A DNA stretch of 64,000 bases from Planococcus beigongshangi (GCF_016820495.1 NZ_JADHDU010000003.1:124367-188366), one strand, 5' to 3'; counted from the first letter of the stretch, positions 8,422 through 16,559 are shown. Numbers and translations: made by a program. Notes: generated from the letters alone by a model not told the origin.

Positions 8422-8503
8422 ATTCAGGGATTTGATATTAGGCCTGGTCAGGAAAGGGTAGAGAACAATACCGACCTGATTCTAAGAAGAGGAAGTGGCC
8501 CCG

Positions 8504-9043
8504 ATGATCAAATTGCGTTATTTTGAACCAGCTGACTTCAAACAGCTGATCGACTGGGTGGATACGGCTGAACTGATGCTTCAATGGGCTGGCCCGAGTT
8601 TTGTTTTTCCGTTGAATAAGTTTCAATTGGAGGAATACCTGAAAGAGGCAAACGGCAAGAATTCATCATCCTATATCTACAGCGTGGTCGATGCGGATTC
8701 CGGGAAATTACTTGGTCATATTTCCTTGGCACGCATCGATCGAAATAATCGTTCTGCACGGATCGGCCGTGTGCTGATAGGGGATCCGGGTGCAAAAGGC
8801 AAAGGACTTTGCAGCCAGATGATGCAGCAGGTCCTCAAAGTCGCTTTTGAAGAGCTGAAGCTCCACCGCGTAACTTTGGGCGTTTTCGATTTCAATGGAC
8901 CCGCCATCGCCTGCTATGAGAAAACCGGCTTCAAAAAAGAAGGCCTCATGCGTGATCATCAAAAGTTCGGTGAAGATTATTGGAGCCTTTGGGAAATGGC
9001 GATTTTAGAAGACGAATGGCGCGAAAAAAAGGATAAACCATAG
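8504..9043 (+). CDS. GNAT family N-acetyltransferase (RimJ/RimL-like)
   Basis: 179 residues from the ATG at 8504, preceded by GAGGAAG; a GTG at 8495 is in frame. The N-terminal block MIKLRYFEPADFKQLIDWV is typical of the Acetyltransf_3 group. The cofactor loop is GDPGAKGKGLCSQMMQQVL (about 91-109), and NGPAIACYEKTGFKKEG closes the fold. Substrate unknown. A terminator follows the stop codon immediately. Confidence 0.85.
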   Translation: MIKLRYFEPADFKQLIDWVDTAELMLQWAGPSFVFPLNKFQLEEYLKEANGKNSSSYIYSVVDADSGKLLGHISLARIDRNNRSARIGRVLIGDPGAKGKGLCSQMMQQVLKVAFEELKLHRVTLGVFDFNGPAIACYEKTGFKKEGLMRDHQKFGEDYWSLWEMAILEDEWREKKDKP

Positions 9044-9044
9044 G

Positions 9045-9082
9045 AAAAGCCAAAACCAATCAGCTGGTTTCGGCTTTTTAAT
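9045..9082. terminator. Bidirectional terminator
   Basis: AAAGCC(A)AAACCA pairs with TGGTTT(C)GGCTTT and is flanked by a T run on the + strand and a shorter one on the minus strand. It serves the convergent acetyltransferase and thioredoxin genes. Confidence 0.8.
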
Positions 9083-9109
9083 GTATTTCCCGGGAAATAT
9101 CCACTCAAT

Positions 9110-9649
9110 TTATTTCACTTTCTCATATTCCTGCACCATCGTATTATAATTCATCGCCCCATACGCAACATGGCTGATCTTACCTTCAGCATCCACCATG
9201 TATGACGTAGGGTAAGCCTTTACGTTATACCTATCCGAAACTTCGCCTTCCATATCCATGAGCACCGGAAAAGTCAGTTCCATATCATCCACAAAGGTGG
9301 CGACGCCTTCTTCATTGCTTTCGGAATCCGTCATGTTGATGGCAAGGATTTCAATGTCCATATTGTCATAAAGCTCCTGCATATCCGGCATTTCGGCACG
9401 GCACGGAGGACACCACGTTGCCCAGAAATTGATGAATACCGGCTGTCCGCGGAAATCGGATAAGCTGGCCTCTTCACCGTCCAGCGTCTGTAAGGTGAAG
9501 TCAGGAGCAGTCTTGCCGATTTCAAGGCCCGTATCAGCTGACTCGCCGGAGCCGGTCAGAGAAGTTGGATCGGTTCCGGAAAATCCGAAATCGTAAATGG
9601 CCCACACAAGCATGGCACCGATGACAATAAAAAATAATGCTTTCTTCAT
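9110..9649 (-). CDS. TlpA/ResA-like membrane-anchored thiol-disulfide oxidoreductase
   Basis: 179 residues from the ATG at 9649 (MKKALFFIVIGAML). One N-terminal membrane anchor (about 4-20) is followed by an extracytoplasmic thioredoxin fold. The redox motif WCPPC is in FINFWATWCPPCRAEMPDM (about 71-89) and the cis-proline is in AYPTSY. This is the ResA/StoA/YneN group, which reduces or oxidises extracytoplasmic thiols, for instance during cytochrome c maturation; the partner is not readable. The gene starts 19 bases after a membrane protein gene on the same strand, so they form an operon. Confidence 0.85.
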   Translation of the reverse strand: MKKALFFIVIGAMLVWAIYDFGFSGTDPTSLTGSGESADTGLEIGKTAPDFTLQTLDGEEASLSDFRGQPVFINFWATWCPPCRAEMPDMQELYDNMDIEILAINMTDSESNEEGVATFVDDMELTFPVLMDMEGEVSDRYNVKAYPTSYMVDAEGKISHVAYGAMNYNTMVQEYEKVK

Positions 9650-9668
9650 TCTGTTTCCTCCAGTTACT

Positions 9669-10322
9669 TTAACTTGATCGGGATTGGAGTTCATCCCCTC
9701 GGATGAGCAGCGCAAAAAACGCGGCGAGCATCAGAGCGAGAAACCAGCCATCCAGAACATAGCCGAATACAGAGACATAAGGGACAAAAAAACTGATGAT
9801 GAAAAAACCGGCAGCGGCTGCGAACAGGGCGGAAGCCATCTGGATTTTGCGGCTCACGCGCTCCTGCAGCAGGTGGAACAGGAGCAGCAGGGGCCCATAA
9901 ACAAGCAGATAGGAAAAGGAAAAAGGGTGGTCGCGCCAGATCAGCTGGATGAATTCATATACAAACAGTGCGGCGAGCATCACCTGCAGCAAGGAATGTG
10001 CAAAGGCTTCGCCTTCAATTTTCCTTTTCGTTGATTGGCAGAAAATCAGCAGGCCAGTGAACAGCGCCGCCAGGTAAAAGGCATCGGAATTGGCAGGATA
10101 AGCGAGAACGGCCAATGGATCCTGCAGGAAAAGAGGCAGTTTCAACAGGACTTTCGCAAGCCACAGGAACAGCACAAAATTGATCAGCTGTGACACGATT
10201 TCGCTCGCCTGCTTTTTCCGCTGCGCCTCAGACAGGCCGCTCATGATATAAAAAGCCAGCAGTGAAAGTGCGAAACTGATGGCCAGTATGAAAATAACGG
10301 TTAACTTACTGATGGCTGCCAT
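9669..10322 (-). CDS. Polytopic membrane protein upstream of the TlpA-like gene, unknown
   Basis: 217 residues from the ATG at 10322, where GGAGG is ideally placed (the frame continues seven codons upstream). About seven hydrophobic segments are seen, the first at about 5-28 and the last at about 190-208. No family recognised. Its tight spacing to the thioredoxin-like gene suggests a shared job in extracytoplasmic redox chemistry, in the place where CcdA-like proteins often sit, but it lacks the paired cysteines of CcdA. Function is unknown. Confidence 0.6.
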   Translation of the reverse strand: MAAISKLTVIFILAISFALSLLAFYIMSGLSEAQRKKQASEIVSQLINFVLFLWLAKVLLKLPLFLQDPLAVLAYPANSDAFYLAALFTGLLIFCQSTKRKIEGEAFAHSLLQVMLAALFVYEFIQLIWRDHPFSFSYLLVYGPLLLLFHLLQERVSRKIQMASALFAAAAGFFIISFFVPYVSVFGYVLDGWFLALMLAAFFALLIRGDELQSRSS

Positions 10323-10420
10323 AGGGACCTCCGGAATGCTCAATCTACTTACTACTATACAGAGGATGAAGAAAAAATTTCGGATATTTGCTCAGTCTGC
10401 AAATTGTGGGGCGGGAAATA

Positions 10421-10450
10421 TTGTCAGACTATTACAGCTTCTGCTATAGT
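10421..10450 (+). promoter_or_regulatory. Sigma-A promoter of panB, extended -10
   Basis: TTGTCA at 10421-10426 and TGCTATAGT (TATAGT at 10445-10450) with an 18-base spacer. Transcription would start near 10457 and give a leader of about 180 bases. Confidence 0.6.
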
Positions 10451-10456
10451 GGGGGT

Positions 10457-10638
10457 GTGGGCGGTATCTGCGAGGAACTGCACCCAAATGCAAGTTGCAC
10501 AGACTTACAAAATTCTGCCTTGATCAATCGATGACAGGGACGGAGGAAACCAGCTGATGAAAATCCTGTCCTTCTGTCCATTTTGGCACAGAGGGCTTTT
10601 TATGTCCGGTTTTCTCCCTGAAAAGGAGAGAAAAGAAG
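10457..10638 (+). promoter_or_regulatory. Structured 5' leader of panB, candidate regulatory RNA
   Basis: The leader can form AACTGCA / TGC(A)AGTT with a bulged A (about 10476-10497), GACAGGGA / TCCTGTC (about 10532-10571), and TCTGT / ACAGA followed by GGGCTTTTT (about 10575-10600), which is terminator-like. Conserved 'pan motif' RNAs, stem-loops with bulged adenosines, are known upstream of panB in Firmicutes, so this is a candidate. I cannot match the consensus by eye, and no T-box specifier or anti-terminator signature was seen. Confidence 0.4.
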
Positions 10639-11475
10639 ATGAAGAACACAGCAACATTTTCGAAAATGAAAAAAGAAGGCGATAAGATCGCTATGCTGAC
10701 GGCATATGATTACCCGTCGGCAAAAATCGCAGAGGAAGCGGGTGTGGATATCATTCTGGTCGGAGATTCACTCGGTATGGTCGTCCTTGGGTATGATTCG
10801 ACAGTGAAGGTTACTGTGGAAGACATGATTCACCATGGAAAAGCCGCACGCCGCGGAGCGCAAGATACCTTTTTGGTTGTCGATATGCCCTTTGCTTCAT
10901 TCCATGGCGACATCGACCGGACGCTTCAGACCGCTGTCCGTATTTTTCAGGAAACGGGGGCAGAGGCGCTGAAACTTGAAGGGGCCGATGAAGTGCTGAA
11001 GGTTACGAAACTGCTGACGCGCACGGGGATCCCTGTTGTGGCACATCTCGGTTTATTGCCGCAGACGGCCGGCGTGCTTGGGGGCTTTAAAGTGCAGGGC
11101 AAAACAGCCGATGCCGCGAAAAAGCTGATTGAAGATGCGAAAGCGTGCGAAACGGCGGGCGCGTTCATGCTTGTTCTGGAATGCATTCCCTATCAACTGG
11201 CGAAGCAGGTGACAGAAGCAGTCGCGATTCCGGTCATCGGCATCGGTGCCGGCAGTGAAACAGATGGCCAGGTGCTTGTGTATCATGACACCATCAAATA
11301 TGGTTCACACCATCTTCCGAAATTTGTCCGTTCATACGCGGAAGCGGGGGAAGTGATGAAGAACGGCTTGAGTGCATACGTGGAAGAAGTGAAATCGGGT
11401 GCATTCCCGGCTGAAGAACACCGCTTCACGATGAAAGAAGACGAACTTCAGCAACTGTATGGAGGGAAATCTTAG
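10639..11475 (+). CDS. panB: 3-methyl-2-oxobutanoate hydroxymethyltransferase
   Basis: 278 residues, the family's usual length. PanB makes ketopantoate from alpha-ketoisovalerate and methylene-tetrahydrofolate, the first committed step toward pantothenate and CoA. Signatures: [17 protein letters not shown] (19-35), [17 protein letters not shown] (38-54, metal-binding Asp), [10 protein letters not shown] and [13 protein letters not shown], and [18 protein letters not shown] near 198-215. AAGGAGAG precedes the start. Unlike the usual panBCD operon, panC and panD are not downstream; a terminator follows the stop codon. Confidence 0.95.
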   Translation: MKNTATFSKMKKEGDKIAMLTAYDYPSAKIAEEAGVDIILVGDSLGMVVLGYDSTVKVTVEDMIHHGKAARRGAQDTFLVVDMPFASFHGDIDRTLQTAVRIFQETGAEALKLEGADEVLKVTKLLTRTGIPVVAHLGLLPQTAGVLGGFKVQGKTADAAKKLIEDAKACETAGAFMLVLECIPYQLAKQVTEAVAIPVIGIGAGSETDGQVLVYHDTIKYGSHHLPKFVRSYAEAGEVMKNGLSAYVEEVKSGAFPAEEHRFTMKEDELQQLYGGKS

Positions 11476-11481
11476 ACATGT

Positions 11482-11517
11482 CAAAAACCGGAACCCTGTA
11501 GAGGGCTCCGGTTTTTT
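11482..11517 (+). terminator. Terminator of panB
   Basis: ACCGGA(AC)CCT pairs with AGGGCTCCGGT and is followed by TTTTTT. Confidence 0.85.
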
Positions 11518-11541
11518 CATGAGAGGATTTTTTCGTGGAGG

Positions 11542-11736
11542 TTAATCGATGATTAAGGGAACTTCGTGGCAGTAAGGGCATTTGGCGTACATTTTCTCTT
11601 TTTTCAGAATATAAATATAGGGTGCAGAATCCGTGAGTTCTTTTGTCTCAGGAGGAGTTTCCTCGACTCGGCATCTTTTCTCGCTATAGGACAGTTCATG
11701 GATGAACTTTTTTGTGTGATCGATGATATAGGTCAT
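11542..11736 (-). CDS. Small protein with C-terminal CPYC motif, unknown
   Basis: 64 residues. A good AAAGGAAGA ribosome binding site precedes the ATG at 11736. The C-terminal KCPYCHEVPLIID contains a CxxC pair that could be half of a zinc ribbon or a redox motif. No family recognised. It follows the 11760-12167 gene by 23 bases on the same strand and is probably its operon partner. Confidence 0.5.
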   Translation of the reverse strand: MTYIIDHTKKFIHELSYSEKRCRVEETPPETKELTDSAPYIYILKKEKMYAKCPYCHEVPLIID

Positions 11737-11759
11737 AAAAGAGTCTTCCTTTCTTTTTA

Positions 11760-12167
11760 TTAACTGATGGTTTCAAGGGGTTCGAGCGCAAGCAGTGCTG
11801 CTGAAAGGCTCGAAGTAAAAGCTTTCGGACATTCCACTGTCTCCAGATGCAGGCAGACGATATTGGGATTCGTCTCACAGCGCTGCTTGAAACTGACAGG
11901 CAGCGGTATGGCAAAGCTGGACCAGGCCGCTGTAAATGCGGGCAATTCCTCCGGCAGCAGCAGAATTTCCGATTTATTCAAGGCCTTGCCATTTTTTCTG
12001 AGTTTCCTGAACGAGATATCCAATTCCAGAATGCACGAAAAATAAATTTGTTCGGTTTGTATATTCAAATGCCGCTTTTTTTTGACGAGACACGTGTCAA
12101 CTGCAAGTTCGATGTCTGCATTCATCAGCGACGCCACTTCCTGGGCTAATTCCTCTAAATGAGTCAT
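11760..12167 (-). CDS. Hypothetical cytoplasmic protein
   Basis: 135 residues from the ATG at 12167 (MTHLEELAQEVASLMN), chosen because AAAGGAGCGG precedes it; the open frame further upstream runs through a hairpin and is unlikely to be translated. No signal peptide or membrane helix. Soluble mixed alpha/beta composition with one Cys in DTCLVKKKRH and two near the C-terminal third. No family recognised. Likely co-transcribed with the CPYC protein downstream. Confidence 0.5.
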   Translation of the reverse strand: MTHLEELAQEVASLMNADIELAVDTCLVKKKRHLNIQTEQIYFSCILELDISFRKLRKNGKALNKSEILLLPEELPAFTAAWSSFAIPLPVSFKQRCETNPNIVCLHLETVECPKAFTSSLSAALLALEPLETIS

Positions 12168-12210
12168 AAAATCCGCTCCTTTCAAAATCTGATATTGAAA
12201 AAACCCGTCA

Positions 12211-12250
12211 AAAAACGCCGAAAAGGACCACCTGGTCCTTTTCGGCGTTG
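12211..12250 (-). terminator. Strong hairpin with T run in the leader of the 11760-12167 gene
   Basis: A perfect inverted repeat, CGCCGAAAAGGACCA / TGGTCCTTTTCGGCG, reads into TTTTTTG on the minus strand and ends 44 bases before the ATG at 12167. It could end transcription from the universal stress gene upstream. It could also act as an attenuator, because a TATAAT-like -10 lies near 12318-12323 on the minus strand. The rest of the 12168-12491 gap shows nothing else recognisable. Confidence 0.65.
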
Positions 12251-12491
12251 CTAACAGCACAAAAGTCTGTTCCATCCTGTCCGAAGCCTGTTGTCATGAA
12301 ATTTTATAGGGGTAGATATTATATGCGCAATAAGCAGAAACACTAATCGTTTTCTGGTTTACTTTTCTATTGCCAAATTCTTTATGGCTTTAAACCCTTT
12401 TATAAGAAATAGGGTCCTAAGTCATGACAAATATTTGATGTCTGGAGGTGTTCAGTAGAGCACAGGCATCCGTTTATCAGCACCAAGGGTA

Positions 12492-12950
12492 TTATTCCCT
12501 GCCTGTCTCATCTTCCGTCCGGACAACCAATACATCACATTTCGCATAGCGGACAATGCTTTGTGAAACACTGCCCATGATGATGCGCTCGGCGCCGGTC
12601 AGGCCGGTAGCTCCGCAGATGATCAGGTCTGCACCTGTCCGTCCAGCGATTTCACGCGGGATTTTTTCCTTGGGAACACCATATTCGATAATCGTCTCCA
12701 CAGTTTCAACACCGGCTGCTTCCGCTTCTTTTTTATATTTTTCAAGTATTTCCCGTGCAGCAATCTTTGCCTTTTTTGAATAGTCCCTATCATAGGCTTC
12801 GATCATTCCGAACGTACGGTTGTAGACGACATTGACCAGATCGAGTGCCGCATGGTTACGGAGAGCAATATCAACCGATTTCTTAAAGGCCCATTCCGCT
12901 TGCTTTGAACCGTCCAGTGCGACCAGTATATGGGAATATTTCAGAGTCAC
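12492..12950 (-). CDS. Universal stress protein, UspA family
   Basis: 152 residues from a GTG at 12950 (VTLKYSHILVALDGS), which has GAGGAGGAG at proper spacing; the longer frame upstream lacks such a site. The ATP-binding signature is complete: GATGLTGAERIIMGSVSQSIV, the G-2x-G-9x-G-S pattern, near residues 118-138. The Asp of ALDGS near residue 12 matches the nucleotide-contacting position. Such proteins bind ATP and are induced by stress or growth arrest. It is divergent from the fnr gene, sharing about 215 bases of upstream region. Confidence 0.88.
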   Translation of the reverse strand: MTLKYSHILVALDGSKQAEWAFKKSVDIALRNHAALDLVNVVYNRTFGMIEAYDRDYSKKAKIAAREILEKYKKEAEAAGVETVETIIEYGVPKEKIPREIAGRTGADLIICGATGLTGAERIIMGSVSQSIVRYAKCDVLVVRTEDETGRE

Positions 12951-13113
12951 GCCGATCTCCTCCTCGAATATCTTATTTAGTAAACAATTCTCTATATCAA
13001 TGAAATCTTCCTTCTTTCCACAGCAAAAAAATACCATGACTAAGAGGGCCTTGAATTTATTTCCTCTATAAATAAATTCAAATATCTTACGTCAGAAAAC
13101 TGTCGTTGTGCTA

Positions 13114-13130
13114 TTCTGTTATTAACAGAA
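13114..13130. promoter_or_regulatory. Palindrome upstream of fnr
   Basis: TTCTGTT-ATT-AACAGAA, a perfect 7-3-7 inverted repeat about 36-52 bases before the fnr start, in the divergent region. It could be an operator for fnr itself; it does not match the TGTGA-N6-TCACA Fnr box. Confidence 0.45.
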
Positions 13131-13165
13131 CGAAGGAAAGTGGGAGCCCTTTGACTAGACGAAAT

Positions 13166-13852
13166 ATGGAAACCGATATGCATGAAACTGTACCGGATCT
13201 CGGCGCTATCCGCCATACGACAAGAAAATATGAAAAAGGCAGCTACCTGTTCCGGGAAGGCGATCCGATCAAAGGCATTTACCTGCTGAAATCCGGCAAA
13301 GTGCAGATTGGCAAAGTGACGCCGGAAGGCAGGGAGCTGACGTTGAAAATCTGCGGTGTCAATCAAATGGTCGGGGAAATCACCGTGTTTTCAGGACCAT
13401 CCCAATACCGGCTGGACGCGAAGGCGATTGAGGATACGGAATGCATTCAGATTGCCATTGACGATTTGGAGGAAGCGCTGCAGCGGGACCAGGCACTGGC
13501 CATTGCGTTTATGCGCTGGACAGGCATCGACCAGCAGAAGACGCAGACGAAATTCCGTGACTTACTGCTGCACGGCAAAAAAGGCGCACTCTATTCGACG
13601 CTGATCCGCCTCAGCAACAGTTACGGGGAGCTTCATGAAGAAGGCATTTTGATCGACGTGGTGCTGACCAATCAGGAGCTGGCCAATTTCTGCGGCATGA
13701 CGCGCGAAGTGGTCAACCGGATGCTGAGCGATTTGAAAAAGGATCGTATACTTTCGATGAAAGACGGCAAGCTGATCCTCCATCAGATTCCGAAATTGAA
13801 AGATGCCATCAATTGTGAAGATTGCCCGATTTATTTATGTAAAATCGACTGA
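13166..13852 (+). CDS. fnr: Crp/Fnr family regulator with C-terminal iron-sulfur cysteine cluster
   Basis: 228 residues from the ATG at 13166; a TTG at 13151 with GGGAG/GGAAAG upstream is an alternative. The cyclic-nucleotide-type sensor domain is about 15-125 (FREGDPIKGIYLLKSGKVQIG), and the winged helix follows (about 145-212, LTNQELANFCGMTREVVNRML). The C-terminus carries Cys217, Cys220 and Cys225 in the pattern C-x2-C-x4-C. That matches the [4Fe-4S] ligands of B. subtilis Fnr, so the protein probably senses oxygen. A TGTGA-N6-TCACA palindrome lies at 14090, before the ba3 oxidase operon, a likely target. Confidence 0.88.
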   Translation: METDMHETVPDLGAIRHTTRKYEKGSYLFREGDPIKGIYLLKSGKVQIGKVTPEGRELTLKICGVNQMVGEITVFSGPSQYRLDAKAIEDTECIQIAIDDLEEALQRDQALAIAFMRWTGIDQQKTQTKFRDLLLHGKKGALYSTLIRLSNSYGELHEEGILIDVVLTNQELANFCGMTREVVNRMLSDLKKDRILSMKDGKLILHQIPKLKDAINCEDCPIYLCKID

Positions 13853-13931
13853 AGAAAGCTGAACCGGAAACGGTGAGGCTTTTTTTGTTGGTGAATTTCG
13901 TCTGAAACAGAGGAAATAGGGGTTAGGGGAG

Positions 13932-13963
13932 GCTTTTCGCTTGGCGAAAAGCTTCTTTTTTTG
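13932..13963 (+). terminator. Terminator of fnr with GCTTTTCGC inverted repeat
   Basis: GCTTTTCGC / GCGAAAAGC with loop TTG, followed by CTTCTTTTTTTG. Same stem as the terminator at 681. Confidence 0.85.
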
Positions 13964-14089
13964 TTTTCGGGGCATGGCGGGAGATGGAAATGAGAAGGAA
14001 GAAAGGTTTGCGTGCGTTCAGGCAAATTTTCCGCAAAGCCCGTCCGTTTTTGTCCAAAATTTGACACCTTCACTAAAAACATGTCCAAG

Positions 14090-14105
14090 TGTGATATTTA
14101 TCACA
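14090..14105. promoter_or_regulatory. Fnr-box-like palindrome before the ba3 oxidase operon
   Basis: TGTGATATTTATCACA, a perfect TGTGA-N6-TCACA palindrome about 66 bases before the first small oxidase gene. It matches the known B. subtilis Fnr/Crp-type consensus, and an Fnr homologue is encoded immediately upstream. With the fnr terminator it accounts for the 13853-14170 gap. Confidence 0.75.
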
Positions 14106-14170
14106 ATGCGCGGAAGAGGAAAAGAATAAGCTGACAATATAGAAAGAATGACGTAAGAGGTGAAGAATGG

Positions 14171-14293
14171 ATGAGCAAAAAGAATGAACATGACGGGTTG
14201 GATTTAAGGGGAACGTTAATCAGCGTCCTGGCAGTCGGCATCATCATCATTGTGATGTGGGTCGCCGTCTACATGATGTACGTCGCAAGGTAG
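14171..14293 (+). CDS. cbaD: Cytochrome c oxidase subunit 2A (ba3-type small subunit)
   Basis: 40 residues, starting MSKKNEHDGLDLRGTLISVL and ending with a single membrane helix (about 16-38, SVLAVGIIIIVMWVAVYMMY). Subunit 2A of ba3-type oxidases is a 34-40 residue single-helix polypeptide encoded just before subunit II, as here. GAGGTGAAG precedes the start. Too short to be found by most gene callers. It supplies the helix that in larger oxidases belongs to subunit II. Confidence 0.8.
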   Translation: MSKKNEHDGLDLRGTLISVLAVGIIIIVMWVAVYMMYVAR

Positions 14294-14321
14294 AGACACA
14301 GTAAGAAAGGAGAACATCACC

Positions 14322-14789
14322 ATGCATTTTCATAAATTCGAAAAGATTTGGCTTGTATTTGGAATCATATCATTAATTGTATTCTTAAGTGTTGTCGGCA
14401 TTACCGCATTTTCACACGATCATCATCCGGCTGGCGGAATGGATACGATCGATCCGGAGAAAGTGAATGAGACGGCGCCATTCGATAACCCGGGTGTGAC
14501 GCAGCTGGACGAAGATACGTACCAGGTGGCGATTGTCGCCATGGCTTTCGGCTATACAGCACCGGAACTGAAGGTGCCTGCCGGAAAAGAGATCATCTTT
14601 AAAGTGACGAGCACGGATGTCGTCCACAGCTTCACGATCGACGATACAAAAGTGAATATGATGGTCGTTCCGGGTCAGATTACCACACGCTCCTATATTT
14701 TCGATAAGCCCGGCAAGTACTTGATCCTGTGCAATGAATACTGCGGCACGGGCCACCATTATATGTTTACAGAAATTGAGGTGTACTGA
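14322..14789 (+). CDS. cbaB: ba3-type cytochrome c oxidase subunit II
   Basis: 155 residues with one N-terminal membrane helix (about 10-31) and a cupredoxin domain outside the membrane. All dinuclear CuA ligands are present: His in DVVHSF (about 103), then CNEYCGTGHHYM near 137-148, which supplies two Cys, the bridging Glu, His and Met. It accepts electrons from cytochrome c and passes them to subunit I. AAAGGAG precedes the start. It sits 28 bases after subunit 2A and 2 bases before subunit I, so this is one operon. Confidence 0.95.
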   Translation: MHFHKFEKIWLVFGIISLIVFLSVVGITAFSHDHHPAGGMDTIDPEKVNETAPFDNPGVTQLDEDTYQVAIVAMAFGYTAPELKVPAGKEIIFKVTSTDVVHSFTIDDTKVNMMVVPGQITTRSYIFDKPGKYLILCNEYCGTGHHYMFTEIEVY

Positions 14790-14791
14790 AC

Positions 14792-16444
14792 ATGATCGCT
14801 CAGCAAGATCGCAAACTGGCCTTATCATATATCAGCGTTGCGTACATAGCCTTCCTGATCGGAACCCTGATGGGGCTGCTTCAGGTATTCATCCGGAACG
14901 ACAAACTCGATTTGCCGGCATGGCTTGATTATTATCAAATTTTAACGGCACACGGTGTGCTGCTCGCACTTATTTATACAACGTTCTTCATCTTCGCATT
15001 CTTTATCACCGGCATGAGCAAGAGCCTTGGGACATTCGGTCCAAAAGTGCGGCTCTGGTCATGGGTGGGTTTCTGGGTGACATTGCTCGGTACGGTCATG
15101 GCCACAGTCCTGATCGTCATCGGCGAGGCATCCGTTCTTTACACATTCTATGCGCCGCTGAAAGCGAACGGCTGGTATTATGTCGGCCTCGCACTGGTCA
15201 TCATCGGCACCTGGATTGCGAGTTTCGCGCTGATTGGCCATTACCGGGTCTGGCGCAAAAACAATAAAGGCCAGTTGAGTCCATTATTCGCATTCATGAC
15301 GATTACGACCATCATCATGTGGCTGATCGCCTGTCTTGGCGTCGTTGCTACCGTACTATTCCAATACATTCCGTGGGCATTCGGCTGGACGGATACCATC
15401 AATGTGGAATTAAGCCGTTCATTGTTCTGGTTCTTCGGCCATCCGCTTGTGTACTTCTGGCTGCTGCCGGCATATATCGCCTGGTATGTAATCGTGCCGA
15501 AAATACTGAATGTCCCTGTGTTCAGTGATTCGCTTGCACGTCTTGCCTTTGTTTTATTCATCCTGTTCTCGATCCCGGTGGGCTTCCACCACCAATTGAC
15601 AGAACCCGGCATCACAAACTTCTGGAAATTCCTGCAGGTCGTGTTAACGTTCATGGTCATTATCCCGTCACTCATGACGGCCTTCACCATGTTCGCCAAC
15701 TTTGAAATTTCCGGACGTAAAAAAGGGGCAACCGGACTGTTCGGCTGGTTCAAAAAATTGCCGTGGAAAGATATCCGTTTCACTTCCATCTTCATTGCCA
15801 TGGCGTTCTTCATCCCGGGGGGCGCGGGCGGCATCATCAACGCCAGTTTCCAGCTGAACGAAGTCGTCCATAATACGTTGTGGGTCGTCGGGCATTTCCA
15901 TATCACGGTCGGCACGCCGGTCGCGATGACGTTCATGGGGCTCACATTCTGGCTCATCCCTTATTTGACGGGCCGTAAATTTACGAAATCAATGAAGGTC
16001 CTGGCGTTCGTCCAGATCATCACGTGGTCGATCGGCATGCTGCTCATGTCGACTGCCCAGCACGTTCTGGGTCTTCTTGGGGCACCGCGCCGGACCGCTT
16101 ACTCCGGTTATAATGGCCATCCGAGCGCGATGGAATGGTTCGACGGCATCCTGTCGAGCCACGTCACAATGGCGGTCGGGGGAAGCATCCTGTTCGTATC
16201 GGCGATGATCCTGATCTATATCGTCGTCATGTCGATGTTCCTGTCGCCAAAAGCATTGAAAGTGGAAGACCAGGTCGAATTCCCGATGGCGGAAAGCGAC
16301 AAATCGCATACACCGAAATGGCTCGAAAACTGGTGGATCTGGATCGGCATCGCCTTCGTCCTGATCATCATCGCCTATGCGATTCCGCTGTCATCCATGA
16401 TCATGCACGCACCGCCTGGTTCTGAAGGATTCAAAACATGGTAG
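14792..16444 (+). CDS. cbaA: ba3-type cytochrome c oxidase subunit I
   Basis: 550 residues with 13 or so membrane helices. The low-spin heme ligand region is QILTAHGVLLALIY (about 50-63). CuB and the active-site heme ligands are in FFGHPLVYFWLLPAY, VGFHHQLTEPG and VVGHFHITVG. This is the B-family heme-copper oxidase: His-Pro-Leu-Val-Tyr retains the covalent His-Tyr pair, and the A-family D-channel motif was not seen. It reduces O2 to water and pumps protons with high oxygen affinity. The upstream Fnr-like box fits use at low oxygen. Confidence 0.95.
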   Translation: MIAQQDRKLALSYISVAYIAFLIGTLMGLLQVFIRNDKLDLPAWLDYYQILTAHGVLLALIYTTFFIFAFFITGMSKSLGTFGPKVRLWSWVGFWVTLLGTVMATVLIVIGEASVLYTFYAPLKANGWYYVGLALVIIGTWIASFALIGHYRVWRKNNKGQLSPLFAFMTITTIIMWLIACLGVVATVLFQYIPWAFGWTDTINVELSRSLFWFFGHPLVYFWLLPAYIAWYVIVPKILNVPVFSDSLARLAFVLFILFSIPVGFHHQLTEPGITNFWKFLQVVLTFMVIIPSLMTAFTMFANFEISGRKKGATGLFGWFKKLPWKDIRFTSIFIAMAFFIPGGAGGIINASFQLNEVVHNTLWVVGHFHITVGTPVAMTFMGLTFWLIPYLTGRKFTKSMKVLAFVQIITWSIGMLLMSTAQHVLGLLGAPRRTAYSGYNGHPSAMEWFDGILSSHVTMAVGGSILFVSAMILIYIVVMSMFLSPKALKVEDQVEFPMAESDKSHTPKWLENWWIWIGIAFVLIIIAYAIPLSSMIMHAPPGSEGFKTW

Positions 16445-16457
16445 GAGTTGAAGAACT

Positions 16458-16544
16458 ATGTTCACAATGATCATTTCCATGATGCTCATCTTCATCCTGT
16501 TTACGGCCATACTGGTCGAGGTAAGTGTTTCGGACGAGGAATAA
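16458..16544 (+). CDS. 28-residue single-helix membrane peptide after the ba3 oxidase
   Basis: ATG at 16458 with GTAGGAG 11 bases upstream, 13 bases past the subunit I stop. It encodes one hydrophobic helix (MFTMIISMMLIFILFTAIL) and an acidic tail (EVSVSDEE). Position, ribosome binding site and helix suggest a tiny accessory subunit of the oxidase, like the small subunits of cbb3 or bd oxidases. No known family matched by eye; it could also be a chance frame. A terminator follows. Confidence 0.55.
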   Translation: MFTMIISMMLIFILFTAILVEVSVSDEE

Positions 16545-16559
16545 AATAGGAGTGGATGG

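Noticed and set aside
10457..10638. T-box leader before panB
   Set aside because: No T-box sequence AGGGTGGNACCGCG and no specifier loop seen.
12168..12275. Upstream extension of the 11760-12167 gene
   Set aside because: The frame runs through a perfect hairpin and lacks a ribosome binding site; the ATG at 12167 has AAAGGAGCGG.
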